DNA of 64,000 nucleotides from NCBI RefSeq assembly GCF_003203515.1, contig NZ_BGNG01000002.1, forward strand, positions 62,001 to 126,000, written 5' to 3'. A program made the translations under genes and the position numbers. The DNA is from Glaciecola sp. KUL10. GTDB lineage: Bacteria > Pseudomonadota > Gammaproteobacteria > Enterobacterales > Alteromonadaceae. The notes under the pieces were generated by a model that searched no databases, was not told the DNA's origin, and worked only from the letters and a program-made list of their open reading frames with translations. The stretch's first letter is position 1. Each line of letters begins with the position of its first letter. Shown here in pieces: positions 55,702-64,000 of the stretch.

Positions 55702-56778
55702 TTAGACAGGTAACTTTTGTTGTACCTCAGACGGAAACTTGACTTGTGTCCATAGTTGTTTGCAAATTGACGCAGTGTTTCCCCATTCTCCAGCTAATAA
55801 CCAGTCGATTAATTGATGTGGGTCTGACGGAAAAGTAACAGCATTGCCATGTGCACTTTCGAGCCAATCTTCAATCGACTCTGTATCCAAATGATAAATT
55901 GCATGGCTTAGACCAAGCTCGTGCAGCACTTTAGCATTTGATAGTTGTTCGAATTGTCCACGAAGTGGTTTTATTAGCAACGGTTTACCTAAACTTATGC
56001 ATTCAGTGGCTAATTCGAAACCCGCATTTCCGATAACATTCTGGCAATGATTAAGTGCTTGTTGGAAGCCTCGTTTGCTAGGTGCATGCCATTGAATATT
56101 CTGCTCTTGAAATGAGCTTTCTATTTCTGGATGGAAGCATGTAAATGAAGTTTCACTTAGTGGATGTAGCGCACTTTTTATCTCATCGAGTGATTCGAAG
56201 GGTAAATAAACCAAGGTATAGTTTGTTCGTTTTTCATTTCGATTTTGCTGATGATTTAGCACACCTGGTTCTACAAAAGGAGGCATGATAGATTGATTGT
56301 AATGATACCAATGAACCCCTAAAGAATATTGAGTAGGAGCAAAGTACTTAGTTAATATGTTATCTATAAAATCGACCCCGTCAGTGGGAACCGATTGACT
56401 AAATGCGGCTTGATGGCTAATCGAAAGCGAAGGTTTGTTTTGAAGTTTAGCGGCCCATGCTGATATAGGTTCAAAATCATTTAGTACCAAATCGTAGTCA
56501 TCTAACTTTAGTCGATTTACGTCACGAACAAAGGTGATGATTTTTGCTTGCTTAATTGTCGCAAACCTATCGATACTGCCATTTCGAGTGATGAAAGTTA
56601 ATCCTTCTTTGGTGTCAAATTGACCAAATTCTTCCATATCAAAGTATTTGCTTTTTTCTCTGCCAGAAAAGAGATAGTCCACTTCAATATCATTGCGTTG
56701 TTGGAATGTCTTATTGAGTATGCGAGCTCTGGTTATGTGGCCATTTCCAGTTCCTTGAACGCCGTATAATATTTTCAT
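55702..56778 (-). CDS. Glycosyltransferase of the MJ1255/VC2487 family
   Basis: A 358-residue GT-B-type glycosyltransferase. The N-terminus MKILYGVQGTGNGHITRARIL carries the Gly-rich GTGNGH loop typical of this family and of MurG-like enzymes. The C-terminal half has the donor-binding region VIGNAGFELATECISLGKPLLIKPLRGQFEQ near residue 250. The sugar and acceptor are unknown. It is followed on the same strand by a PAP2-family phosphatase 24 bases before it in transcription order, suggesting a lipid-carrier or glycolipid role. Confidence 0.83.
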   Translation of the reverse strand: MKILYGVQGTGNGHITRARILNKTFQQRNDIEVDYLFSGREKSKYFDMEEFGQFDTKEGLTFITRNGSIDRFATIKQAKIITFVRDVNRLKLDDYDLVLNDFEPISAWAAKLQNKPSLSISHQAAFSQSVPTDGVDFIDNILTKYFAPTQYSLGVHWYHYNQSIMPPFVEPGVLNHQQNRNEKRTNYTLVYLPFESLDEIKSALHPLSETSFTCFHPEIESSFQEQNIQWHAPSKRGFQQALNHCQNVIGNAGFELATECISLGKPLLIKPLRGQFEQLSNAKVLHELGLSHAIYHLDTESIEDWLESAHGNAVTFPSDPHQLIDWLLAGEWGNTASICKQLWTQVKFPSEVQQKLPV

Positions 56779-56802
56779 GTAGTTTCTTGCCTCAATCGTA
56801 CT

Positions 56803-57321
56803 CTATGCCAACAAGAAAATACTTAAGCCAGCAATACTCACACCGAGCAACGTACCTGCGAGCACATCGGTAGGGTAATGTACCCCTAACAAAATTCTGG
56901 ATAATCCAACTAAAGTTGCCCATGGCAAGGCGATTAGTGCATAGCTTGGATAAAAGTAGGACACTATGGTTGCCATTAAAAATGCAGCAGCGGTATGGCC
57001 CGACGGTAGACTGAATTTATCTGATGGTGTGATCAGCGCCTTATAGTTCATTAGCTTCATAGCCGGCCTTGGACGCTTAAAATACTGTTTTAATATCAAA
57101 TATAAAGGTATTTCAAGCGTATACGCCATGATGGCAGTATAGAAAAACAACTGGCCATGGTGACTGTCTGCATAAAAAAGTACTAAACCCAAAATTAAAT
57201 AAAGATGTCCGTCCCCTGTTTTTGACAAATACCGAATATGATCGCAATTGCGTCCACTCATAAACTTGTTAAACCAGTAAAACAGACGCGTATCCAGTTC
57301 ACTCACTTTTTCTAGCTTCAT
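56803..57321 (-). CDS. PAP2-family membrane phosphatase
   Basis: A 172-residue integral membrane phosphatase of the PAP2 superfamily (undecaprenyl-diphosphate or phosphatidate phosphatase type). All three signature motifs are present: KQYFKRPRP near residue 78, PSGHTAAAF near 103, and SRILLGVHYPTDVLAG near 137, with the catalytic His residues. I chose the ATG at 57321; a TTG nine codons upstream also keeps the frame open. Upstream of the glycosyltransferase, likely co-transcribed. Confidence 0.88.
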   Translation of the reverse strand: MKLEKVSELDTRLFYWFNKFMSGRNCDHIRYLSKTGDGHLYLILGLVLFYADSHHGQLFFYTAIMAYTLEIPLYLILKQYFKRPRPAMKLMNYKALITPSDKFSLPSGHTAAAFLMATIVSYFYPSYALIALPWATLVGLSRILLGVHYPTDVLAGTLLGVSIAGLSIFLLA

Positions 57322-57517
57322 GCGAAGTCCACGCTTAATAATTCTCAAGCGTAACTTAACCCTTTTGTATTACTAAGCCATGACAGTTTAAATGCAGAAA
57401 TATGACAATTTTAAATATTGATGGCTTCAATTTGAGATTGTGTTTGTATAAAGTTTGGACAGCTTGTATCTTTGATGACGCCTAGTAGTTTCACTTCCCT
57501 AACGTTTAGGAATGGTA

Positions 57518-58003
57518 ATGGAAATTAATACTTCTGAAATTTGTGATATTTATGCTGATAATGTTGACGTTCTCGAACCTGTGCTATCAAATTTTGGTGG
57601 CCGCGACGCATACAGTGGTGAAGTACTTACTGTAAAGTGCTTTGAAGATAAAGGATTGGTTGATAAAGCGCTGGCAACACCGGGCTTAGGGAAGGTGTTG
57701 GTGATCGATGGCGGTGGCTCAACGCGTAGAGCGCTAATAGATGCCTATAATGCGCAAATGGCAATTGAGAATGAGTGGGAAGGGATTGTTTGCTATGGAA
57801 GTGTTAGAGAAGTTGACGTGCTGGCAAGTTTGGATATTGGTATCCACGCAATAGCGGCGATTCCTGTGAATGCAGGTATCAAAGAAGAAGGTGAAGTCGA
57901 TATTCCGGTAAATTTTGCTGGCGTCACGTTTTTACCGGAAGACTCTATTTATGCCGATAGCACTGGAGTTGTGCTATCAGCAGAGATACTTGACTTAGAC
58001 TAG
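57518..58003 (+). CDS. rraA: Regulator of RNase E activity RraA
   Basis: Trimeric protein that binds RNase E and RhlB and dampens mRNA decay. The second ATG (57518) gives 161 residues, exactly the E. coli length, and has AGG 7 bases upstream; an ATG two codons earlier is also in frame. Landmarks are [44 protein letters not shown] near 70, and [15 protein letters not shown] near 90. Related demethylmenaquinone methyltransferase-like aldolases share the fold, but the sequence follows true RraA. Confidence 0.95.
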   Translation: MEINTSEICDIYADNVDVLEPVLSNFGGRDAYSGEVLTVKCFEDKGLVDKALATPGLGKVLVIDGGGSTRRALIDAYNAQMAIENEWEGIVCYGSVREVDVLASLDIGIHAIAAIPVNAGIKEEGEVDIPVNFAGVTFLPEDSIYADSTGVVLSAEILDLD

Positions 58004-58017
58004 CGCAAAAATCTGTT

Positions 58018-58806
58018 TTATTCATATAGCTCATTGAGATAAGCAGCAATTCGCACGCCTGCTTGTTGCAACCTAAGCGTGGCTGTCGGTAAGTGGTGAT
58101 ACAAATAATCCCAAGACAGTCTTGTTTCGCCTTCTTTGGGATACACAGTGTCGCGCAGTTGGGCGCTCTCTTCTATATAAATCAATGGATTTGATGTCAT
58201 CCACTCACTAGCTTGCTCTGATGTGATCTTGCTTCCAAGCCAATTAGACCACTCTGTATACGACAATTGTCTTCTGTCGAGTAAACCAGAATCCCACACG
58301 CGATGAAGGTTTGAATCTTCCCAAAAGAATTCTACTTTAACATCGTTTCCACCACGATCTGTACCATCACCTGCGTGCAATGGCTGATGCAAGTCACCAA
58401 TAATATGAACAATAAAACGCAGAGCCAATTGTTTATCCTCTACACTCGCGTTTTTATCTTTGATTACTTTACTAAATTTCTCTAGCGCGGTCATTGAATC
58501 ACCTTTTTTGGGTGCGCCTACTTCATGATAATGTTTACCTTTTGGGACGGTAACATAGTGATATGGACCTGCTTCTTTTTGCCAAAACTCATCAGGGTTA
58601 GAACGCATTTCATCTGCATATGTGGACGCTTCAGCCAGAGACTCATTTGGCAATAGTTTTTCGATTTCAGCTTTTGCTTTATCACTAAGGTATTGTTCGG
58701 CAATTTCTCCACTGATGCGATGACCAATTTGCCCCCAAGCATATGCATGAGTGGATACAGCAATAGTGAAACCAATAAGCGCAAGTTTTTTTAACAACGA
58801 TTGCAT
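58018..58806 (-). CDS. S1/P1-type nuclease
   Basis: A 262-residue secreted zinc-dependent nuclease for single-stranded nucleic acids, with 3'-nucleotidase-type chemistry. The signal peptide ends in HAYA, leaving Trp as the mature N-terminal residue (WGQIGHR), required as a zinc ligand in this family. Other ligands are visible: Asp in YADEMR near 65, His in GPYHYV near 82, HIIGDLHQPLHAGDGTDRGGN near 132, and NLHRVWDSGLLD near 165. Likely used for scavenging nucleotides or phosphate in the periplasm or outside the cell. Confidence 0.93.
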   Translation of the reverse strand: MQSLLKKLALIGFTIAVSTHAYAWGQIGHRISGEIAEQYLSDKAKAEIEKLLPNESLAEASTYADEMRSNPDEFWQKEAGPYHYVTVPKGKHYHEVGAPKKGDSMTALEKFSKVIKDKNASVEDKQLALRFIVHIIGDLHQPLHAGDGTDRGGNDVKVEFFWEDSNLHRVWDSGLLDRRQLSYTEWSNWLGSKITSEQASEWMTSNPLIYIEESAQLRDTVYPKEGETRLSWDYLYHHLPTATLRLQQAGVRIAAYLNELYE

Positions 58807-58853
58807 GGTGTTTCCTCAATTATCTAAAAGATTCAAACTAAACAAGATGTGAT

Positions 58854-59477
58854 TTATGTGTGTCTGCCTGCATCATACCCCCAACGAGCCATGAGTTTTT
58901 GGTCTACACCAATATGATCCAGAATTCTTGCGACTACAAAATCAACTAGGTCAGCGATAGTTTTGGGTTGATGATAAAACCCAGGGGCAGCGGGCATAAT
59001 GGTGACGCCCAATTGCGACAATTTTAACATGTTCTCAAGATGCAGACTGGAAAATGGCATTTCTCTGGGTACTAAAATGAGTTGTCCGCGTTCTTTGATC
59101 ACCACATCTGCTGCACGCTCAATCAGATTATCACAAGCGCCCATGGCTATCGAAGACAGCGTGCCGGTTGAACATGGGCAAACGATCATTTGTTTTGGGG
59201 CGGCAGAACCGGAAGCGACCGGTGAAAACCAGTCTTCTTTTCCGCAAACCGTAATTTGCCCTTCGCTTGCTTTAAAGCGTTCTTTGAAAAATATATCCAA
59301 TTGTTCTTTTTTGGATGGGAACTTAATGTCTTCCTCGGTGGCGAATACTACCTTGGCAGCAGAGCTAATAAGTAAAAAAATATGATAGTTTTCATTTACT
59401 AACTGTTCGATTAGCCTAAGGGCATATGGTGCGCCTGATGCACCCGTGATCGCTAGCGTGATACTCTTATTTTGCAA
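58854..59477 (-). CDS. ubiX: Flavin prenyltransferase UbiX
   Basis: Makes prenylated FMN, the cofactor of UbiD decarboxylases in ubiquinone synthesis; 207 residues. [19 protein letters not shown] forms the FMN-binding N-terminus. Other landmarks: [26 protein letters not shown] near residue 100 and [20 protein letters not shown] near 140. Its start overlaps the mpl stop by 11 bases, so the two are translationally coupled; the pair is common in gammaproteobacteria. Confidence 0.96.
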   Translation of the reverse strand: MQNKSITLAITGASGAPYALRLIEQLVNENYHIFLLISSAAKVVFATEEDIKFPSKKEQLDIFFKERFKASEGQITVCGKEDWFSPVASGSAAPKQMIVCPCSTGTLSSIAMGACDNLIERAADVVIKERGQLILVPREMPFSSLHLENMLKLSQLGVTIMPAAPGFYHQPKTIADLVDFVVARILDHIGVDQKLMARWGYDAGRHT

Positions 59478-60837
59478 ACTTCTCTCCTAACGCATCTAAC
59501 ATGCGTTGATGAATACCGTCGAAACCACCATTGCTCATAATTAATATATGATCACCAGCACTCGCAATCGACGTGACTCGCTTGACTATATCTTCGACAT
59601 CTTGGTATACATCTACGTCGATTTTACTGTTTGCGACCAATTCTGTTAATGACCAGTCTAATCCCGACGGTTCGAAAAGAGTGACATGGTCAGCACCTTG
59701 CCAAGACTGCGCTAACTGACTTTTGTGCACGCCCATTTTCATCGTATTAGAGCGTGGTTCCAGCACGGCAATGATTTTTTGATTACCAACTTTGTGTCGC
59801 AAGCCTGTTACGGTCGTTTCGATTGCGGTAGGGTGATGAGCAAAATCATCATAAACGGTCACGCCACCTACCGAGCCTCTAACTTCCATTCTGCGTTTTA
59901 CGTTCTTAAATGTACTCAGGGCATCAATGGCATCTTTGATTGATACGCCAGCATGGTGCGCTGCTGCGATTGCCATCATTGCATTGTTGACATTATGGTT
60001 ACCAATTAAAGACCATGAAACCTCTCCTGCCAACTCACCTTTGTGATGCACCATAAATTGGCTGCCATCAGTTTTAATTAGGGTGCTCTTCCAATCTGAC
60101 TTTTGGGCGTTACCAATAAATTGTTGTTCACTCCAGCAACCCATTTCTAAGACAGCGTCTAGGTTGGGATCTGCAGCGGGAGACAATATCAATCCATTGG
60201 CTGGCACACTCCTCACCAAGTGATGAAATTGTTTTTTAATCGCCCCAAGGTCTTCAAAAATATCAGCGTGGTCAAATTCTAGATTATTCATTACTAATGT
60301 CCGCGGCCTGTAATGAACAAATTTAGAACGCTTATCGAAAAAAGCACTGTCGTATTCGTCGGCTTCAATAACGAAAAAGGGGGATTCACCCACGCGCGCG
60401 GATACACCAAAGTTCTCTGGTACGCCGCCAATTAGAAATCCAGGCTTCAAACCAGCGTATTCAAGCATCCACACGAGCATACTTGTGGTGCTAGTTTTGC
60501 CATGTGTGCCGGAAACACCCAGTACCCACCTATCTTTCAGAAGATTATCAAGCAACCATTGTGGACCACTTGTATAAGGTAAATTGCGGTCTAAAACGTA
60601 TTCGACAGCTGGATTCCCTCTTGCCATTGCATTGCCAATCACCACAATATCGGGACTGGGCTCGAATTGAGACACATCGTAGCCTTGTGATAACTCGATT
60701 CCCAAAGCTTGAAGTTGAGTGCTCATTGGTGGGTAAACGTTGCGGTCAGAGCCAGTGACTGTATGTCCCATCGACTTTGCAATTGCGGCAATGCCGCCCA
60801 TGAAGCTGCCACAAATCCCCAAAATATGTACGTGCAT
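59467..60837 (-). CDS. mpl: UDP-MurNAc:L-Ala-gamma-D-Glu-meso-Dap ligase (Mpl)
   Basis: Murein-recycling ligase that attaches the recovered tripeptide to UDP-MurNAc; 456 residues (E. coli 457). It begins [21 protein letters not shown], the Mpl-specific variant of the Mur ligase N-terminus. The P-loop is [14 protein letters not shown] near residue 108. Further landmarks are [17 protein letters not shown] near 170, [10 protein letters not shown] near 197, and [11 protein letters not shown] near 330. Meso-DAP supply links it functionally to dapF/lysA in this window. Confidence 0.96.
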   Translation of the reverse strand: MHVHILGICGSFMGGIAAIAKSMGHTVTGSDRNVYPPMSTQLQALGIELSQGYDVSQFEPSPDIVVIGNAMARGNPAVEYVLDRNLPYTSGPQWLLDNLLKDRWVLGVSGTHGKTSTTSMLVWMLEYAGLKPGFLIGGVPENFGVSARVGESPFFVIEADEYDSAFFDKRSKFVHYRPRTLVMNNLEFDHADIFEDLGAIKKQFHHLVRSVPANGLILSPAADPNLDAVLEMGCWSEQQFIGNAQKSDWKSTLIKTDGSQFMVHHKGELAGEVSWSLIGNHNVNNAMMAIAAAHHAGVSIKDAIDALSTFKNVKRRMEVRGSVGGVTVYDDFAHHPTAIETTVTGLRHKVGNQKIIAVLEPRSNTMKMGVHKSQLAQSWQGADHVTLFEPSGLDWSLTELVANSKIDVDVYQDVEDIVKRVTSIASAGDHILIMSNGGFDGIHQRMLDALGEKFAK

Positions 60838-61068
60838 TTCTTATAGTTCTCGGTGTAAACGATTGATTTTTCTTTCTACTTCTCACTTTAACACTTGTTA
60901 TCTTTGAGTTCGAATGAAAGCTTTGGTATATGCTAAAACAATCTGTGGTCGCAATTTGAGCGCTAGATAGGTAAACTTTGGTTGCGACACTTCGTTAATT
61001 TCCATTCGCAAACACACACCTTCCGCGAGTGGATTTTATTTAACAGCACGTTAAGGAACAAACTTGCA

Positions 61069-62040
61069 ATGAAACGTTTAAACTCTCAACTTCAACAGGA
61101 CGGCGCGCCTCTTGAACTCATATTACTAATTAGAACACTACTTGCTGGCTGCAAAGAAATATCCTTTCGCGTAAGCCAAGGGGCGCTCGCCGGCGTATTG
61201 GGCTCAACACTGAGTGAAAATGTTCAAGGCGAGACACAGAAAAAGTTGGATGTTATTTCCAATCAGATTTTAAAAGATATTTTGAAAGAGTCTGGCTATG
61301 TTAAAGCGATATCATCTGAAGAAGAAGATGATGTAGTCGCGTGTAGCCCAGATGGAAACTATTTGGTGAGTTTCGATCCACTTGATGGTTCATCCAACAC
61401 TGAAATCAATAGTTTGATAGGCACGATATTTTCAATCGCGCATGCACCGCAATGGATGAAGCCGGACGATCCTTCTGCATTCTTGCAACCAGGCACACAA
61501 ATGGTTGCAGCTGGGTATGTGCTGTATGGTCCATCAACCATGCTAGCGATGACCACTGGGCGCGGAACGCATCTATACACGCTCGACAAAACCCATGGCG
61601 GCTTTCTTTTGACTGAAGCCAACATCAAGCTACCAGAAGATACCAGTGAATTTGCAATTAATGCATCTAACCAACGCCATTGGGAAGAACCGATTCAGCG
61701 CTATGTTGCAGATTTGATTGCCGGTTCTGAGGGGCCACGTAAAAAAGACTTTAATATGCGTTGGGTCGCCGCGATGGTAGGTGACATTCATCGCGTCCTT
61801 TGTAGGGGCGGCATTTTTGCTTACCCATTTGATAAACGAAACCCTAAAATGCCTGGTAAGCTCAGACTTCTTTATGAAGCAAACCCAATGGCATTTTTAA
61901 TCGAACAAGCTGGCGGTTTAGCATCAACAGGTGAAGGTCGAATTATGGAGGTTATGCCTTCTGAAATTCATCAACGCGTGCCTGTTCTTTTGGGTTCGAA
62001 AAACGAAATTGAGACTTGTTTAAGCTATTACGAAAAATAG
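61069..62040 (+). CDS. fbp: Fructose-1,6-bisphosphatase class I
   Basis: Gluconeogenic phosphatase; 323 residues from the ATG at 61069 (E. coli 332). The open frame runs 29 codons further upstream with no family match; AAGGA at 61053-61057 supports the chosen ATG. Landmarks are [18 protein letters not shown] near residue 26, the metal-binding EEEDD near 84, [11 protein letters not shown] near 103 with the catalytic Asp residues, and [25 protein letters not shown] near 243. It is followed by a perfect terminator hairpin. Confidence 0.95.
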   Translation: MKRLNSQLQQDGAPLELILLIRTLLAGCKEISFRVSQGALAGVLGSTLSENVQGETQKKLDVISNQILKDILKESGYVKAISSEEEDDVVACSPDGNYLVSFDPLDGSSNTEINSLIGTIFSIAHAPQWMKPDDPSAFLQPGTQMVAAGYVLYGPSTMLAMTTGRGTHLYTLDKTHGGFLLTEANIKLPEDTSEFAINASNQRHWEEPIQRYVADLIAGSEGPRKKDFNMRWVAAMVGDIHRVLCRGGIFAYPFDKRNPKMPGKLRLLYEANPMAFLIEQAGGLASTGEGRIMEVMPSEIHQRVPVLLGSKNEIETCLSYYEK

Positions 62041-62078
62041 CTTACGTCTCTCGTTTTGTTGTAATACTAAGACATCAG

Positions 62079-62113
62079 TCGCAAGTCCTAGACTTGCGAA
62101 TGTTTGTCTTTAT
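62079..62113 (+). terminator. Intrinsic terminator after fbp
   Basis: TCGCAAGTC (62079-62087) pairs perfectly with GACTTGCGA (62091-62099), a 9-bp stem with a three-base loop, followed by a T-rich stretch (ATGTTTGTCTTTAT). It lies 39 bases after the fbp stop and directly upstream of the candidate ppa promoter. Confidence 0.75.
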
Positions 62114-62137
62114 AGTTGTGGTGGTTTTTCTTATAAT
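62109..62137 (+). promoter_or_regulatory. Candidate sigma-70 promoter of ppa
   Basis: A perfect TATAAT at 62132-62137 is preceded, with a 17-base spacer, by TTTATA (62109-62114), which matches 4 of 6 bases of the -35 consensus. It lies 38 bases before the ppa ATG, giving a leader of about 30 bases that contains an AGGA ribosome site. Confidence 0.5.
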
Positions 62138-62175
62138 CGCGCCAGTTTTTAATAAAGTTAATTAGGATAAGTCAA

Positions 62176-62709
62176 ATGAGCTTAAATGATGTGCCTGCGG
62201 GTAAGAACCTTCCGGATGAAGTGAACGTTATTATTGAAATCCCAGCTTACTCATCGCCAGTTAAGTATGAAGTAGATAAAGACACCGGTGCTTTATTCGT
62301 AGACCGTTTTATGGCGACATGCATGCAGTACCCAGCCAACTACGGTTACGTTAATAAAACCTTATCTGATGATGGTGACCCAGTAGATGTGCTTGTAATG
62401 TCGCCGCATCCTTTGATTGCAGGTTCAGTCATCAAGTGTCGCCCAGTTGGCGTGCTCAATATGACTGATGAATCTGGACAGGATGCAAAGGTTATTGCTG
62501 TTCCTGTTGATAAGCTTTCTTCAATTTATACTGATGTGAAGAACATTGAAGACGTTCCAGCATTACTAAAAAGCCAAATCGAGCACTTTTTCAGTCACTA
62601 CAAAGATTTAGAAAAAGGTAAGTGGGTAAAAATTGAAGGTTGGGCTGATGTTGATGCAGCCAAGGCTGAAATTACCTCTAGTGTCGAAAGATATAATACA
62701 GGCGCTTAA
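62176..62709 (+). CDS. ppa: Inorganic pyrophosphatase, family I
   Basis: Hydrolyses pyrophosphate, pulling biosynthetic reactions forward; 177 residues (E. coli 176). It begins [20 protein letters not shown]. Active-site landmarks: [17 protein letters not shown] near residue 29, the conserved [23 protein letters not shown] near 52-75 with the metal-binding Asp cluster, and [19 protein letters not shown] near 137. Bounded by a candidate promoter upstream and an intrinsic terminator downstream, so probably a single-gene transcript. Confidence 0.97.
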   Translation: MSLNDVPAGKNLPDEVNVIIEIPAYSSPVKYEVDKDTGALFVDRFMATCMQYPANYGYVNKTLSDDGDPVDVLVMSPHPLIAGSVIKCRPVGVLNMTDESGQDAKVIAVPVDKLSSIYTDVKNIEDVPALLKSQIEHFFSHYKDLEKGKWVKIEGWADVDAAKAEITSSVERYNTGA

Positions 62710-62732
62710 TTCTACTTTTGTGTCATAATATG

Positions 62733-62757
62733 AAGTCCGCTTAGTGCGGACTTTTTT
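62733..62757 (+). terminator. Intrinsic terminator after ppa
   Basis: AAGTCCGC (62733-62740) pairs perfectly with GCGGACTT (62746-62753) around TTAGT, followed directly by TTTT. It lies 23 bases after the ppa stop: a textbook intrinsic terminator. Confidence 0.88.
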
Positions 62758-62801
62758 GTATCCAAATAAAAAATAGATGAAAACCATTGAAGGGTGGGTA
62801 G

Positions 62802-63266
62802 ATGAAAAAATATTTGTTAGCTTGTTTTACCTTGATTTCGCTCTTTGCTCAGGCACAACAACCCCTTGAATTATATTGGGAAGATATGGTGCCTAAAGAC
62901 TACGTAGTTCCACCCGTAGACGTCAATCACAATGGTAATATGTCTCAAGTTGAACCTAACGCCCCTTTAGTGTTAGCCCTAAACAATCAATATGTAAAAA
63001 TTCCAGGCTTTGTTGTCCCCCTTGAAGGTGACGCAGACAGCATAACTGAATTTCTGCTTGTGCCTTACTTTGGTGCATGTGTGCATGTGCCTCCGCCGCC
63101 ATCAAATCAAATAGTTTATGTAAAATTTTCTGAAGGTGTGCCGATAGATAACTTATATGACGCGGTTTGGGTCACTGGAAAGTTGTCTACTGATGGCTGG
63201 GTGGGTGACATAGCAAGCGTTGGTTACACACTTGCAGGTGAGAGTGTTATTGACTTTGAAGGTTAG
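62802..63266 (+). CDS. DUF3299 domain secreted protein
   Basis: A 154-residue protein with a Sec signal peptide (residues about 1-18, ending near FAQA). The mature part matches the DUF3299 pattern: KIPGFVVPLEGDADSITEFLLVPY, then FGACVHVPPPPSNQIVYV near residue 98. Function is unproven; members are often found near membrane-transport and metal-related genes. It stands alone between ppa and the sensor gene at the right edge. Confidence 0.87.
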   Translation: MKKYLLACFTLISLFAQAQQPLELYWEDMVPKDYVVPPVDVNHNGNMSQVEPNAPLVLALNNQYVKIPGFVVPLEGDADSITEFLLVPYFGACVHVPPPPSNQIVYVKFSEGVPIDNLYDAVWVTGKLSTDGWVGDIASVGYTLAGESVIDFEG

Positions 63267-63326
63267 TCCCTCGATTCAATAGTATCTTAAAGCCTGTTGA
63301 TTAAGCATGGTTTTTTAGGTGACACA

Positions 63327-64000
63327 ATGAATTTCTTGGCAAGATTATCTATCGCTCAAAAGTTGTTTCTGATTCCAATTATTGGAACAGTTAATTTTCT
63401 TCTTTATGTTGGTATCACTACAAACACAGCTTTTAACAATGTGAGCGTTCTCGAGAAGGCGCGCGACGTCGAATTTCCTGCATTGCTTGCTTCAAGAAAT
63501 GCACTTGTAAGCATGCAAAACGTTAAAGAAAGCTTAAGTAGCGCCGTCACTACGGGTGATGAGGAGAGTCTAGATCGCGCAAACAACCTTGCCGATGATA
63601 CAAGAGAAAACCTTACTGCCATCGTTCAGCTAAACGATGATTTGGCTATGACTGTTACGCCTATCCTGCAATCTTTTGACCGCTATTACGACATCGCTTT
63701 CGGTGTGAGTAAATCAATGGTCGATAACACTGCTGACTTTAGCAAAATCGGGCAACTTAGCACCGAGATGAATGATATATTTGAAAACACAACAAACAAT
63801 TTGACCAGCTTTAGTCAAAGCAGATTGAGTGCGTTCGAAAGCGCAATACAAGAATCAAACGAAGCCGCATCTTCGTTGATATGGGTCGGTTTAGCAATGG
63901 GGCTGATTACCACCTTAGTGTTGTTTGCTACCGCATTCCCTATCGTTTCTAACTTACGAAAAAGCATTGTAGATGTGGTGTCTTCATTGAAAGATATTGC
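63327..64000 (+). CDS. Membrane sensor, probable methyl-accepting chemotaxis protein (partial)
   Basis: Open frame from the ATG at 63327 (AGGTGA just upstream) that continues past the right edge with at least 224 codons. A first membrane segment lies at about residues 13-31 (LFLIPIIGTVNFLLYVG). A helical periplasmic sensor (about 32-185) follows, then a second membrane segment at about 186-207 (WVGLAMGLITTLVLFATAF). The start of a HAMP-like linker (PIVSNLRKSIVDVV) comes last. This layout fits a methyl-accepting chemotaxis protein or a histidine kinase; the deciding cytoplasmic domain lies outside the window. Confidence 0.8.
   Translation, partial: MNFLARLSIAQKLFLIPIIGTVNFLLYVGITTNTAFNNVSVLEKARDVEFPALLASRNALVSMQNVKESLSSAVTTGDEESLDRANNLADDTRENLTAIVQLNDDLAMTVTPILQSFDRYYDIAFGVSKSMVDNTADFSKIGQLSTEMNDIFENTTNNLTSFSQSRLSAFESAIQESNEAASSLIWVGLAMGLITTLVLFATAFPIVSNLRKSIVDVVSSLKDI

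Noticed and set aside
58999-59385. A 128-codon plus-strand frame opposite ubiX
   Set aside because: ubiX is intact and fully conserved here; the frame has no start signals of its own.
1-64000. Mobile elements, prophage, CRISPR arrays, tRNA and rRNA genes
   Set aside because: I looked for transposase motifs, terminal inverted repeats, regularly spaced repeats and tRNA-like cloverleafs and saw none. XerC at 51.5-52.5 kb is the housekeeping recombinase in its standard neighbourhood, not an integrase.

Overview
The window is ordinary chromosomal sequence from a marine-type gammaproteobacterium, most likely an Alteromonadales member (Alteromonas/Glaciecola-like). This rests on moderate G+C, dense gene packing, and familiar gammaproteobacterial gene groups: alpha-2-macroglobulin/pbpC, hemCDXY, gmk-rpoZ-spoT-trmH-recG, lptM-lysA-dapF-DUF484-xerC-HAD and ubiX/mpl. 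I see no rRNA, tRNA, insertion sequence, prophage or CRISPR array, and no gene-free stretch longer than 300 bases. The genus is an inference.

Layout. 0.1-8.4 kb: a periplasm-facing alpha-2-macroglobulin and PBP1C pair (envelope defence and repair). 8.6-12.9 kb: a tight four-gene signalling cassette (HTH-pseudoreceiver protein, PhnD-family binding protein, histidine kinase, response regulator with an eroded HD-GYP domain). 13-18 kb, minus strand: cyaY, an esterase, then hemC-hemD-hemX-hemY. 18.1-26.4 kb: gmk, rpoZ, spoT, ridA, trmH, a secreted thiol-peroxidase-like protein, recG, rsmJ. 26.5-31.3 kb: a peroxiredoxin, then a Tat-type polyamine/spermidine-like binding protein directly upstream of a hybrid sensor kinase. 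31.4-42.8 kb: mixed metabolism and repair (YhiN-like flavoprotein, ATP-grasp enzyme, nitrilase, ribA, a GGDEF/EAL membrane protein, cytochrome c, GST, recQ, rarD). 42.8-47.0 kb: an RND efflux permease with an adaptor gene broken by an in-frame stop. 47.1-55.6 kb: uvrD, cysE, a small secreted protein, then the lptM-lysA-dapF-DUF484-xerC-HAD operon. 55.7-64 kb: a glycosyltransferase/PAP2 pair, rraA, an S1/P1 nuclease, ubiX, mpl, fbp, ppa, a DUF3299 protein, and the start of a membrane sensor that runs off the right edge.

What stands out. Two separate loci (8.6-12.9 kb and 27.2-31.3 kb) pair a periplasmic ABC-type binding protein with a sensor kinase and carry no permease or ATPase genes. Both look like ligand-sensing modules rather than transporters. 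The first is the better candidate for an undescribed system, because both of its putative output proteins carry degenerate signalling domains. Other points worth attention: the 1960-residue alpha-2-macroglobulin contains no cysteine and so cannot have the thioester; the RND adaptor carries a single in-frame TAA; the diguanylate cyclase motif of the GGDEF/EAL protein is SADEF; and a gene block contiguous in E. coli (hemYXDC...cyaY-lptM-dapF-yigA-xerC-yigB-uvrD) is split here, with its right half inverted about 29 kb away.
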